Positions 1 to 6,698 of a DNA stretch of 6,699 nt are shown here, piece after piece. The position numbers and the translations under genes are program-made. Source of the DNA: Candidatus Izemoplasmatales bacterium (GTDB lineage: Bacteria > Bacillota_I > Bacilli_A > Izemoplasmatales > Hujiaoplasmataceae). Position 1 is the stretch's first letter. The number at the start of each line of letters is the position of its first letter. The notes under the pieces were generated by a model that did no database searches, had not been told where the DNA came from, and was given only the letters and a program-made list of their open reading frames with translations. The stretch is taken from NCBI GenBank assembly GCA_028694875.1, contig JAQVKB010000062.1, positions 1-6,699 of the forward strand, written 5' to 3'.

Positions 1-504
1 GATTCGTCCGTCACAAGTTCAAGTTCAACAGGATACGATGCCGATTTTGGTATTGGCTGGAAGAAGTTATCTGATACTACTGGCAAGTACACAGGAACAA
101 CGACTGCAACGATCACAATTTATGCTGCGGCAGTAGATAACTATGCAGTATTCAAATGTTGTGCTACCGATACCGATTCCGCGTCAAACACTTACAATTC
201 TAAGTTTTTTGATGTTGCAACTTTCATAGATAATGCAGATCCACTTCAAGTTGTCATTACCTCAACAGGTGGAGATGTATTTAAGAATGGTCAAGGAAGT
301 ACAACGTTAAAAGCTATGGTTTATCAAGCGGGTGCTGAAATCGACGCAGCTGGTACTGGTACTTATACATGGACTAAATATAACAAAGATGGTGCGATAG
401 ATACTTCATGGGGTACTTCAGGACATAAGACAGGTAAGACATTGTCTGTTTCAAATACCGATGTTACTACGAAGGCTACTTTCATGGTTGAAGTCGATCT
501 TTAG
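1..504 (+). CDS. Phage tail structural protein with Ig-like domains, C-terminal part (5' end outside window)
   Basis: The frame is open from the first base to the TAG at 502-504, giving 167 residues with no visible start, so this is the end of a longer gene. The internal ATG at 316 has no ribosome binding site and falls inside a domain, so it is not the start. Two beta-rich, Thr/Ser/Gly-rich modules are visible. Residues about 1-75 carry an Ig-like pattern (TATITIYAAAVDNYAVFKC, then a short tail). Residues about 80-167 begin DPLQVVITSTGG, continue through FKNGQGSTTLKAMVYQ, YTWTKYNKDG and KTGKTLSVS, and end in VEVDL. This second pattern is typical of the C-terminal end of large siphovirus tail or tail-fibre proteins from Firmicutes phages and prophages, where it probably sits on the distal tail. 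The next tail gene starts 10 bases downstream in the same direction. The family call is from recognition of the motif pattern; the exact tail position is inference. Confidence 0.75.
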   Translation, partial: DSSVTSSSSTGYDADFGIGWKKLSDTTGKYTGTTTATITIYAAAVDNYAVFKCCATDTDSASNTYNSKFFDVATFIDNADPLQVVITSTGGDVFKNGQGSTTLKAMVYQAGAEIDAAGTGTYTWTKYNKDGAIDTSWGTSGHKTGKTLSVSNTDVTTKATFMVEVDL

Positions 505-508
505 GAGG
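503..508 (+). promoter_or_regulatory. Ribosome binding site of the second tail gene
   Basis: AGGAGG lies six bases before the ATG at 515 and overlaps the TAG stop of the upstream tail gene. It fixes the start at 515 rather than at the earlier in-frame ATG at 461, which lies inside the upstream gene and has no such site. The arrangement suggests coupled translation of the two tail genes. Confidence 0.85.
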
Positions 509-514
509 TGCTTT

Positions 515-754
515 ATGAGGTCACAAGCTCAATATACAATTTATTCTTTGAATGATGTTTATACAGGAACTAGTGCTCCTCAAAATCCTTATACTGGTCA
601 GTTATGGGTGGACACATCACAAAGTCCACCTTTAACTAAGGTATACAATGGTTCCGCTTGGAAGGAACAAAACGGCACTGATACCATAAAGAGCAACATG
701 TCGAGGAAAGTTGGATGGCACTCACTGTTTGGGTCGTGCCATCTTGTGCAGTAA
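515..754 (+). CDS. Phage tail protein, N-terminal fragment fused to foreign antisense sequence
   Basis: The open frame gives 79 residues, starting at ATG 515 behind a strong ribosome binding site. Residues 1 to about 62 are typical of the N-terminus of a phage tail/tail-fibre protein: YTIYSLNDVYTGTSAP, then NPYTGQLWVDTS, then VYNGSAWKEQNGTD. In relatives this short module introduces a much longer protein, usually with coiled-coil or fibre repeats. Here, from about base 700, the frame runs into DNA that codes on the other strand for an ABC transporter, and the last 17 or so residues up to the TAA at 752-754 are simply the antisense of that gene. The tail gene is therefore truncated and the short product is unlikely to be functional. 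An assembly chimera would give the same picture. Confidence 0.75.
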   Translation: MRSQAQYTIYSLNDVYTGTSAPQNPYTGQLWVDTSQSPPLTKVYNGSAWKEQNGTDTIKSNMSRKVGWHSLFGSCHLVQ

Positions 755-1088
755 TCGTCAACTGGTCCCCTGAGATGCTCCGTTCACCCGCCTGAATGGT
801 TCCTTCCACGAAATAATAAGAACCCCCCACAATGACAATCGAGACTTCCGATCCGGTTTGGTCTTCTTGGGTGAAGTAGGTGTCTTGATACATGACAGCA
901 CCCGCACTTCCCGCTGTCGTTTCATACCAAGGATTCTCAATTCCGACCAAATAATCATCAAGGATGCTTTTGACAATCAGTGGCGCTACTAAGGATAAGG
1001 CTTGAACAAGGATCATCGCGGTGAAGGTAATGACCAAAAGTTTTTTGTATTTGGCGATGTAACGCCATACTTTACGCATTGATTTCAT
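636..1088 (-). CDS. ABC exporter half-transporter (YheH/BmrD-type), N-terminal fragment truncated at phage junction
   Basis: The frame starts at ATG 1088, four bases after the preceding ABC gene and behind GAGGTGA (1093-1099). It runs 150 codons to 636. Residues 1 to about 129 look authentic: a basic amphipathic start (MRKVWRYIAKYKK), a first membrane helix at about 17-40 (ITFTAMILVQALSLVAPLIV), an IKSILDDYL-like elbow, and then a polar, beta-rich, probably extracellular insertion (about 50-129). In the family a second membrane helix, the rest of the transmembrane domain and an ATPase domain follow, for a total of roughly 600-700 residues. Here the sequence instead turns into the antisense of a phage tail gene (residues about 130-150). 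No membrane helices 2-6, Walker A, signature or Walker B remain. The gene would have supplied the catalytically competent partner of the adjacent half-transporter, so the pump is broken as the sequence stands. The YheH/BmrD assignment rests on gene order and the N-terminus, so it is less sure than the ABC call. Confidence 0.75.
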   Translation of the reverse strand: MKSMRKVWRYIAKYKKLLVITFTAMILVQALSLVAPLIVKSILDDYLVGIENPWYETTAGSAGAVMYQDTYFTQEDQTGSEVSIVIVGGSYYFVEGTIQAGERSISGDQLTITAQDGTTQTVSAIQLSSTCCSLWYQCRFVPSKRNHCIP

Positions 1089-1092
1089 GGCG

Positions 1093-1099
1093 TCACCTC
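1093..1099 (-). promoter_or_regulatory. Ribosome binding site of truncated ABC gene
   Basis: On the - strand GAGGTGA precedes the ATG at 1088, with seven bases between GAGG and the ATG. Its last three bases are the TGA stop of the upstream ABC gene, which supports coupled translation of the two half-transporters and supports ATG 1088 over the in-frame ATG at 1079. Confidence 0.75.
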
Positions 1100-2826
1100 A
1101 TCGAGATTTGCTGGATATATTGCATTTTATACCAGCCTTCTTGTTTTAATAGTTCTTCATGCGTTCCTCGTTGTGAGATTTTTCCTTTTTCCAAAACAAG
1201 GATCAAATCCGCGTCGCGAATCGCCGAAAAACGGTGCGCGACGATGATATTCGTCTTCGAACCGCGATATTCTTTCAAATGCGAAATGATGTTTTCTTCG
1301 GTTTTAGCATCGACGGCAGAAAGCGAATCATCCAAAATTAAAATCTGAGGATCTTTGACCAACGCTCTCGCAATCGAGAGACGTTGCTTTTGCCCTCCGG
1401 ATAACGTGGAACCCGCTTCTCCAACCATCGTATGGTATCCATCAGTAAGGAAAAGAATGTCTTTTTCAAAATCCGCAATTTTGACCGCTTTGTCCAGTTG
1501 ATCATGTGAAGCGGTTGGATTTCCAATCAAGATATTTTCATCCACGGTTTTCTTGAAAAGCATATGCGCTTGGGGCACATACCCTACCAGTTCACGGACA
1601 TCGTCGATTTTATACGACTCAATCGGCTCTCCATCAATCAAGATGCTTCCGGAAGTGACGTTGAATTCCCGAAGGAGTTGTCGAATCAACGTCGATTTTC
1701 CAGATCCTGTAGGTCCAACAATGCCAATCGTTTGACCGCTTTGCAGGTCAAACGTGATATTCCGTATGACGGGCTGTGCGTCGAAAGGATATTGGAAGGT
1801 CACGTTCTTAAAACGAATGGTTTGGAATCGAATGATTTCTTTCGAAGACGCATCGTCTTTGACGGTAGGAATTTTATCCATGATTTCTTCAAATCGATCC
1901 ACGGATATCGTCGCATTGTTAATCTGAGAGAAAATCGTGGAAATCGAGATGATCGGCCCGTAAAGCATTCCCAAATACGAAACAAAAGTGACGAGTTCCC
2001 CCACAGTGATGGCTTGATTGACGATTTGGAAGATTCCATAACCAAATGCCAGAATATAGGAAATGCCATAGACAACTTCAAACAAGGGATTGAACCAGTT
2101 TTCAAACCGGACGATATATCTCCAAGATTCAATATCGCGTTCAATCGCAAGGTCTTGTTTGGCGAGATCTTCTTTTTCTTGAACATAAGCACGTATGACT
2201 TTCATGCCTTCCACAGATTCCAAGACTTTTTCTGTCATTTCAGAATAGATCTCACGATGAATTCGAATGTATTTTCGTTTTTGGAAACGGATAATATTGA
2301 GAATGGTTAGTGCAATTGGCATGATGGTGACCGAAACCAACGTAAGCGGCCACGAAATCGAAAAGCCCATGATCGCTATCGCGAAGAGAATCGTTCCGAC
2401 GTTGAAAATTAATCCTTCCAAAAGTGACGTCGCGGCGACCGTAATCGCATCAAGGTCGTTGGTCACGCGAGAAATCAAATCCCCTTTGGGGTAGGTTTCA
2501 TAAAACGTCGAATCCATCTCAAACAAATGTCTTAGATATTTTTGGCGAAGCTTGTACGTGAGTTTTTGTGCTTCGACTGTCATCATATGGTTGTAAAAGA
2601 AACTCAGCCCATACCGAAACATGGGAACCGCCACCATCAATAGCACAATCCTTGTCAGGGCAATGACTGAAACACCGCCATTGACAATCATATCGATGGC
2701 CATACCGAGAAGTTTCGCAGGGACAAGCGCCACAAAGGATATCAGCAAAAGGAGGAAAAGCATGAGCAGATAGCGCTTCTTTTCCTCGAGAATAAACCAC
2801 TTGAGTTTGCGATAGATATTAAACAT
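1093..2826 (-). CDS. ABC multidrug-type exporter half-transporter with degenerate ATP site (YheI/BmrC/LmrC-type)
   Basis: This 577-residue protein is a complete half-transporter in the cytoplasmic membrane. The N-terminal half is an exporter-type transmembrane domain with six helices at about 19-40, 56-78, 132-158, 160-180, 248-270 and 277-300, and the coupling-region pattern FYETYPKGDLISRVTNDL (108-125). The C-terminal half is the ATPase: Walker A GPTGSGKST (371-379), Q-loop Gln419, signature LSGGQ (475-479), Walker B ILILDD (495-500), D-loop SAVD (503-506) and H-loop His531. The residue after the Walker B aspartate is Asp500, where a competent site has Glu. This is the known mark of the degenerate half of heterodimeric exporters such as BmrC, LmrC and TM287, so the protein should need a partner, encoded by the next gene, which is truncated here. 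The start overlaps the end of the U32 gene by eight bases and has only a weak AGG upstream, so it probably depends on translational coupling. Substrate is unknown; drug or peptide/lipid efflux is typical of the family. Confidence 0.93.
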   Translation of the reverse strand: MFNIYRKLKWFILEEKKRYLLMLFLLLLISFVALVPAKLLGMAIDMIVNGGVSVIALTRIVLLMVAVPMFRYGLSFFYNHMMTVEAQKLTYKLRQKYLRHLFEMDSTFYETYPKGDLISRVTNDLDAITVAATSLLEGLIFNVGTILFAIAIMGFSISWPLTLVSVTIMPIALTILNIIRFQKRKYIRIHREIYSEMTEKVLESVEGMKVIRAYVQEKEDLAKQDLAIERDIESWRYIVRFENWFNPLFEVVYGISYILAFGYGIFQIVNQAITVGELVTFVSYLGMLYGPIISISTIFSQINNATISVDRFEEIMDKIPTVKDDASSKEIIRFQTIRFKNVTFQYPFDAQPVIRNITFDLQSGQTIGIVGPTGSGKSTLIRQLLREFNVTSGSILIDGEPIESYKIDDVRELVGYVPQAHMLFKKTVDENILIGNPTASHDQLDKAVKIADFEKDILFLTDGYHTMVGEAGSTLSGGQKQRLSIARALVKDPQILILDDSLSAVDAKTEENIISHLKEYRGSKTNIIVAHRFSAIRDADLILVLEKGKISQRGTHEELLKQEGWYKMQYIQQISMR

Positions 2827-5074
2827 GATTTGAAACCTGAAGCACCCTGGTTAAGAGAGACAAGGACGCTGTTTCATCCTCGGTCGTCAAAAGAACCATG
2901 GGGATAATCCCTTTCTTTTGTAGAGTGGGTATTTCATGAATGCGAGAGAGGGGTTTGTCTGCCAAAATTCGGACGATACATTGATCATCCGTCCGAAGCG
3001 GATACGTCTTCCCAGAAGGATCTTTTAGGGCATAATCATGCAGGTCACAGATACGACATGGAACCTTTTTGACTTTTTCACTGACCGCAATGGGACAATA
3101 TCTCGTGATCATCGCATCGACGCGGCCATACACTGGCCAGCAAAGAGATGGTACTTGGTGGTGTCGTTCATAGAAAGCATCCGCCAACGCCGCAACGCGT
3201 GCTGAAGTCAGTTCCATCGACAGCGTCACAACCTTGGCCCCTTCTTGAAACATCGATTCCACAGATGATAAGTTCGATACGTTGAGATACAGATCGGTCC
3301 AAATTTCTTTATCTAGATTCGATTCAAAATCACCAAAATCTTGAATCATGACGCGTGCTTCACGGATTTCGTCAAGTCCGTGTAATTTGATTCTTCGCGT
3401 GGCGATGATATCCGAAGAAGCATGCATAATCAGTGGCGATTTGATCACGATATCTTGGATTCCTAAGGAAACACACGCATCATATTGTGCTTGGGTTTCG
3501 ACAGAAACCACTAATGGTATTTGTTTGAAAATGGATGGAATCGTCGGAATCTTGGAAGAAGTGACAATCACTGGCGCTTCTCGCGTGACGAGTTTATGGA
3601 TCAGATCATCCAAGGCGGCACGTCGGATGGCGTTGATCATGCCATTTGGCAAAAACAAACCTTCATCCAATTCTGTTTGGATGGAAAGAACTTCATATGG
3701 GGTATTCCCAAATTTCGATAATTGGGTTTCAAACGCTTCTTTGGTGGTGGAAATGGATTTGGCTTCTTGGATAAGTTCTTCCGAAAATGCGATTCCCTCG
3801 ATTTCGCCAAAGAACAGTTTCACCCACAAAAGTTGATTTTTTTTCGCCGAAGCTACAACGCGAATGGCGGCTGATTTGATGGAATCCGCATCGCGATGCA
3901 ATGCTTCTTCTTTGACCGCTTGATCTTGCGTTTTCCACACTTCATCGTCGGGGAAGACTTCGCCACGTAAATCAATCGTGATCGTGTCCCCGGGATGCGC
4001 CGTCATCACCGCGAACCCATCTTTCATGATTTTCGATACTTTGTCGCCTGTTTCTGTTGGAGACAACACCCGAATACCATCACCAACGGACAGTTCTTCT
4101 TCCAAAAGGATCTGTGTTTTTCCGCGTATTTGTTGGATCACCTTGCCAATTTTGATGCCACGATGTCCGGGGCGACTTCTCTCTGTCACTTGAAGAGGGG
4201 TATCTCCCAAAGTATATCCTTTTGTGAATTCGCGATTAAAGACCGTCGCAAGCCGTTGATATTCGTGGTGCGACGGTTTCTGCGTCAAATGATCGAGCGC
4301 TTCTCGATAGATGGAGACCGTTTCCAACGCATATTCCAAACTTCTCATCCGACCTTCAATCTTGAAACTACTCACGCCAGCCTCGACCAACGTTGTCATC
4401 TCATCGAGGGTCATTAAGTCTTTCATCGACAACACGTGTTCTTCCGGGAAGAGCGTGTTTTGGTCTTTCTCAAGGCGATAACGTAAACGACAAGGTTGCG
4501 CGCACTCGCCACGGTTTCCACTTCGGCCACCAATGATTTCAGACAAATAACAATTGCCAGAGTACGACACACATAAAGCGCCATGAACAAAAACTTCAAT
4601 CTCAACATCGAGGCTTTGATGGATTTCTTTGATAACTTCGAGTGGTGTTTCCCGCGCCAAAATAATGCGCGTGACTCCCATGTCGGTCAGTTTTTTCGCC
4701 ATCGAAAACGAATGGACATTCATTTGCGTCGAGGCATGAATGGCAACGCGAGGATAGCGATGAAGAAGAATGGAAAGAACGCCGTAATCTTGGGCAATCA
4801 ACGCATCGACGCCTAGACGAACGAGTTCATCGGTCGTTTGAAGCAAATCGTCCATTTCATCGTCAAACAGAATCGTGTTCACTGTAACATAGATCTTTTT
4901 TCCACGAAGGTGTGCAAATTGAATGGCTTCGCGCAAATCTTCTTTGGAGAAATTTTTCGCGTTGGCACGTGCGCCAAACTTGTTTCCAGCGATGTAAACC
5001 GCATCCGCGCCACTGTTAATGGCAACACGAAGCATCTCAAACCTTCCGCCTGGTGCTAACAGTTCAAAAGACAT
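2819..5074 (-). CDS. U32 family protein with DUF3656 domain (RlhA-type, probable RNA hydroxylation factor)
   Basis: The protein has 751 residues, within the usual range for the long DUF3656-containing U32 proteins. The start at ATG 5074 follows AAAGGAGG by nine bases and opens with the family pattern ELLAPGG...AINSGADAVYIAG. The U32 domain (about 1-310) carries the signature from EVFVHGALCVSYSGNC to GRSGNRGECAQPCR, with Cys168, Cys175, Cys191 and Cys195, and then SSFKIEGRMRS (235-245). In characterised U32 proteins conserved cysteines of this kind bind an iron-sulfur cluster. The DUF3656 region spans about 395-495 (LSKFGNTPYEV, DEGLFLPNGMINAIRR). The C-terminal part ends with YCPIA (Cys660), CRIC (673-676) and a LKDPSGKTYPL stretch common to the long forms. 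Although called peptidases or collagenases in databases, the best studied relatives act in RNA hydroxylation: RlhA on 23S rRNA C2501 and TrhP on tRNA U34. The domain layout favours RlhA here; the substrate is inferred. First gene of the operon. Confidence 0.9.
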   Translation of the reverse strand: MSFELLAPGGRFEMLRVAINSGADAVYIAGNKFGARANAKNFSKEDLREAIQFAHLRGKKIYVTVNTILFDDEMDDLLQTTDELVRLGVDALIAQDYGVLSILLHRYPRVAIHASTQMNVHSFSMAKKLTDMGVTRIILARETPLEVIKEIHQSLDVEIEVFVHGALCVSYSGNCYLSEIIGGRSGNRGECAQPCRLRYRLEKDQNTLFPEEHVLSMKDLMTLDEMTTLVEAGVSSFKIEGRMRSLEYALETVSIYREALDHLTQKPSHHEYQRLATVFNREFTKGYTLGDTPLQVTERSRPGHRGIKIGKVIQQIRGKTQILLEEELSVGDGIRVLSPTETGDKVSKIMKDGFAVMTAHPGDTITIDLRGEVFPDDEVWKTQDQAVKEEALHRDADSIKSAAIRVVASAKKNQLLWVKLFFGEIEGIAFSEELIQEAKSISTTKEAFETQLSKFGNTPYEVLSIQTELDEGLFLPNGMINAIRRAALDDLIHKLVTREAPVIVTSSKIPTIPSIFKQIPLVVSVETQAQYDACVSLGIQDIVIKSPLIMHASSDIIATRRIKLHGLDEIREARVMIQDFGDFESNLDKEIWTDLYLNVSNLSSVESMFQEGAKVVTLSMELTSARVAALADAFYERHHQVPSLCWPVYGRVDAMITRYCPIAVSEKVKKVPCRICDLHDYALKDPSGKTYPLRTDDQCIVRILADKPLSRIHEIPTLQKKGIIPMVLLTTEDETASLSLLTRVLQVSNHV

Positions 5075-5083
5075 TCCAATCAG

Positions 5084-5091
5084 CCTCCTTT
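5084..5091 (-). promoter_or_regulatory. Ribosome binding site of the U32 gene
   Basis: On the - strand AAAGGAGG stands nine bases before the ATG at 5074. It is close to the full anti-Shine-Dalgarno match and decides the start. Confidence 0.85.
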
Positions 5092-5102
5092 CTACCTTTC
5101 AT

Positions 5103-5131
5103 ATTATATCATTGCCGATTCAATCTCTTCT
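5103..5131 (-). promoter_or_regulatory. Extended -10 sigma-A-type promoter for the U32-ABC operon
   Basis: On the - strand a perfect TATAAT lies at 5108-5103, preceded by TG one base upstream (TGATATAAT), an extended -10 element. The -35 region around 5131-5126 matches TTGACA poorly, which an extended -10 box commonly compensates. Transcription would start near 5096, leaving a leader of only about 20 bases with the ribosome binding site. The promoter sits between an upstream terminator and the gene, as expected for the head of an operon. Predicted from sequence only. Confidence 0.65.
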
Positions 5132-5143
5132 CATAAATCGCTG

Positions 5144-5177
5144 AAAAAAGAAAGATGCATCGAGGTGACGATGCATC
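5144..5177 (-). terminator. Intrinsic terminator for the leftward transcript from the PH-protein region
   Basis: A perfect nine-base stem, GATGCATCG at 5154-5162 and CGATGCATC at 5169-5177, encloses a six-base loop. On the - strand the stem is followed at once by TTTCTTTTTT (complement of 5144-5153). The T-tract is only on that side, so it acts on leftward transcripts coming from the genes at 5400-6700. It ends about 36 bases before the -10 box of the U32 promoter and insulates the operon. Confidence 0.8.
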
Positions 5178-5402
5178 CAATTTCGAATATCGAGATATAG
5201 AAACAAGAATATACGAAATAACCCAAGCGGAACACATTCACTCCTCAAATTTCGTCCGTTTGTGTGAGAAAACAGTCTGTAACTCAATGAAGATGAAACT
5301 ATTTCCGTGAGAGCATGTCTTGACTACAGATGGATAGGTCATACCTACGTACAAAAAAGCAAATTTCGACAACTCACTCACCCTTGGGATGAATTCGTAA
5401 AA
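5178..5402. other. Gene-poor stretch between pseudogene and terminator
   Basis: I find no gene I can defend in these 225 bases. On the - strand the frame of the pseudogene stays open past its TGA (5405-5403) for 54 more codons to a TGA at 5240-5238, but the translation has no recognisable pattern. On the + strand a 46-codon open stretch without ATG spans 5283-5423. Together with the pseudogene, this stretch probably is decaying intergenic DNA, or the long untranslated tail of the leftward transcript. Confidence 0.4.
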
Positions 5403-5843
5403 TCATTTTCTCATATGGAGTGAAATAATGATAATATCGCAACCATTATACCAAGAAAAACTCAAATTCAAAGGTCCATTAACGATTTTGTTACTTTCAA
5501 GAACAAATATACTATTTGGAAGATATACTATGGATACTCGATCTCCTATTGACAAGTCACCTGAAGACATAAAATAGTATTCAGCACCATCAATGAGGAT
5601 AATTTTAGCATGAACGGCTGCCCCTAAATAGTAATACCTTGGAGATAAGACAACATCTCACATATCGTCGATATCTTCCGATACTTCTCGCGTGACATCA
5701 AGTGTGTCGTGATTTTATTTGATTCTATTTTGTAATTGCATGATTGAAATAGACCACAAATAGAGAAATAAAAAAGCAAGAACAAATTCTCCAATATCCT
5801 TTGTACATCTTTTAATCTTTTTCTTGAACTCTTCTGACTTCAA
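5403..5843 (-). pseudogene. Decayed small membrane-protein gene with two in-frame stops
   Basis: Reading leftward from TTG 5843 (possibly a mutated ATG), one frame gives a coherent protein of 146 codons interrupted only by TAA at 5717-5715 and TGA at 5660-5658. The first part (codons 1-42) is basic (KSEEFKKKIKR) followed by a single membrane helix (IGEFVLAFLFLYLWSISIM). Between the stops lies an acidic linker (TLDVTREVSEDIDDM). The last part (codons 62-146) is a compact beta-rich domain: YYYLGAAVHAKIILIDG, EYYFMSSGDLSIGDRVSI and VYLPNSIFVLE. The pattern 'AKII-IDG-YY...GD-V-I-YLPNS-VLE' resembles the C-terminal domain of uncharacterised Firmicutes small membrane proteins; I do not know a function. 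Protein-like sequence staying in one frame across both stops, and no good ribosome binding site, point to a recently inactivated gene. Two sequencing errors are less likely. The PH-domain gene lies 63 bases upstream on the same strand. Confidence 0.65.
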
Positions 5844-5849
5844 TACATC

Positions 5850-5887
5850 TTATGATTGTACTATCAACTAATCTTTTTCAATCATAA
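5850..5887. repeat. AT-rich inverted repeat between PH-protein gene and pseudogene
   Basis: TTATGATTG (5850-5858) and CAATCATAA (5879-5887) form a nine-base stem with a 20-base loop. Neither side carries a T-tract, so it is a poor intrinsic terminator. It could be a weak mRNA hairpin, an operator, or chance in AT-rich DNA. Confidence 0.35.
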
Positions 5888-5906
5888 TCACACCACATCT
5901 CAAGTC

Positions 5907-6698
5907 TTAATTTTTGCGTTCTTTCAACCATTGCCTGATACGGAAATGTATAGTACTAGGAAACAATAATCCTGCTGAGATAAACATCAAAATACCTAAG
6001 ATATAATTTAGGCGCCATTCTTCATATGATACTAATGTATCTCTACCATGAGAACTAACATAATATAGGTCACCACTAATAAACCCATTATGTGCGTCTC
6101 CACCCAAAATTCCAGAATGAATCGCATAAGTTACAAACGTAATAAGAAATAGAGTAAAGAATACGTTAATGTATTTTGGATACTTCAATCTTGAAATTGT
6201 AATCTCCCGATTATCGTTTTCTTTCTGCGAATTATATTCAATCTCTTGATCAACTGATTTGCGGATGTATTTATCGAGTAATAATTCAAGTTGCTCTATC
6301 TGTTTTGTAGAATATCTATTCGTTATAAGGCATTCTTTACTACCATCCTTAAGATAGAATGATATACACATAATAGTGCTATATCCATACATGGTGAGAT
6401 ATCGCTGCCTAGTGTTTGAAGTAAGTTCTATTGGATTAAAATAGGAGTCAATATCACTGTTTATTTGCTCTTTCTTATAGTCAATAACATCAGAAAACTG
6501 AATGCTGTGTTTCTTTTGTATTTTTCTTTTTTCTTCTATCAAGAAATCCCCACTGATTTCAATTGAGTTCTCATCAATTTTAAATCTACTAAAGAAACCA
6601 AAAAAACCACCAACAATTATCCAAATCACAACAAATGGCAATATAAACATCATAGCATTACCTGAAATGATAGCACTTACCTCAATCCCGAGGGACAT
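5907..6698 (-). CDS. Membrane protein with PH-like domain, function unknown (5' end uncertain)
   Basis: The frame gives 263 residues from ATG 6698 to TAA 5909-5907. Only one base precedes the ATG in the window, so neither a ribosome binding site nor an in-frame upstream extension can be judged; the gene may be partial. The visible layout is a membrane segment at about 14-36 (MMFILPFVVIWIIVGGFFGFF), a cytoplasmic-looking domain at about 38-147, a charged linker (148-172), a second membrane segment at about 175-196, a short polar loop, and a third at about 229-250 before a basic tail (RIRQWLKERKN). The middle domain has the feel of a bacterial PH-like domain: FKIDENSIEISGDF, then SDVIDYKKEQI, FYLKDGSKECLITN and a closing helix EQLELLLDKYI. 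Such domains occur in many Firmicutes membrane proteins of unknown role. The sequence is noticeably AT-richer than the U32-ABC operon, about 33% against 43% GC in two 60-base lines counted by hand, which may indicate a different origin. Confidence 0.7.
   Translation of the reverse strand: MSLGIEVSAIISGNAMMFILPFVVIWIIVGGFFGFFSRFKIDENSIEISGDFLIEEKRKIQKKHSIQFSDVIDYKKEQINSDIDSYFNPIELTSNTRQRYLTMYGYSTIMCISFYLKDGSKECLITNRYSTKQIEQLELLLDKYIRKSVDQEIEYNSQKENDNREITISRLKYPKYINVFFTLFLITFVTYAIHSGILGGDAHNGFISGDLYYVSSHGRDTLVSYEEWRLNYILGILMFISAGLLFPSTIHFRIRQWLKERKN

Noticed and set aside
461..514. Earlier ATG at 461 as the start of the second tail gene
   Set aside because: It lies inside the preceding tail gene and lacks a ribosome binding site, while ATG 515 has AGGAGG at ideal spacing and begins the typical N-terminal pattern.
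1564..2310. Open frame of 248 codons on the + strand inside the ABC gene
   Set aside because: It is the antisense of a well supported ABC half-transporter, and its translation has no domain pattern and no ribosome binding site.
3348..3836. Open frame of 162 codons on the + strand inside the U32 gene
   Set aside because: It is a shadow of the U32/DUF3656 coding sequence on the other strand, with no recognisable protein pattern.
5283..5423. 46-codon + strand open stretch with fairly protein-like composition (YRWIGHTYVQKSKF)
   Set aside because: It has no ATG start, no ribosome binding site and no recognised family, and it partly overlaps the pseudogene; the evidence is too thin for a gene.
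5403..5660. TGA read as tryptophan (Mycoplasma-type code), which would remove one stop in the small membrane-protein gene
   Set aside because: The TAA at 5717-5715 would still block the frame. The long genes use TGG for tryptophan throughout and one ends sensibly at TGA.
5850..5887. Inverted repeat considered as an intrinsic terminator of the PH-protein gene
   Set aside because: The stem is all but free of G-C pairs, the loop is 20 bases, and no T-tract follows on either strand.
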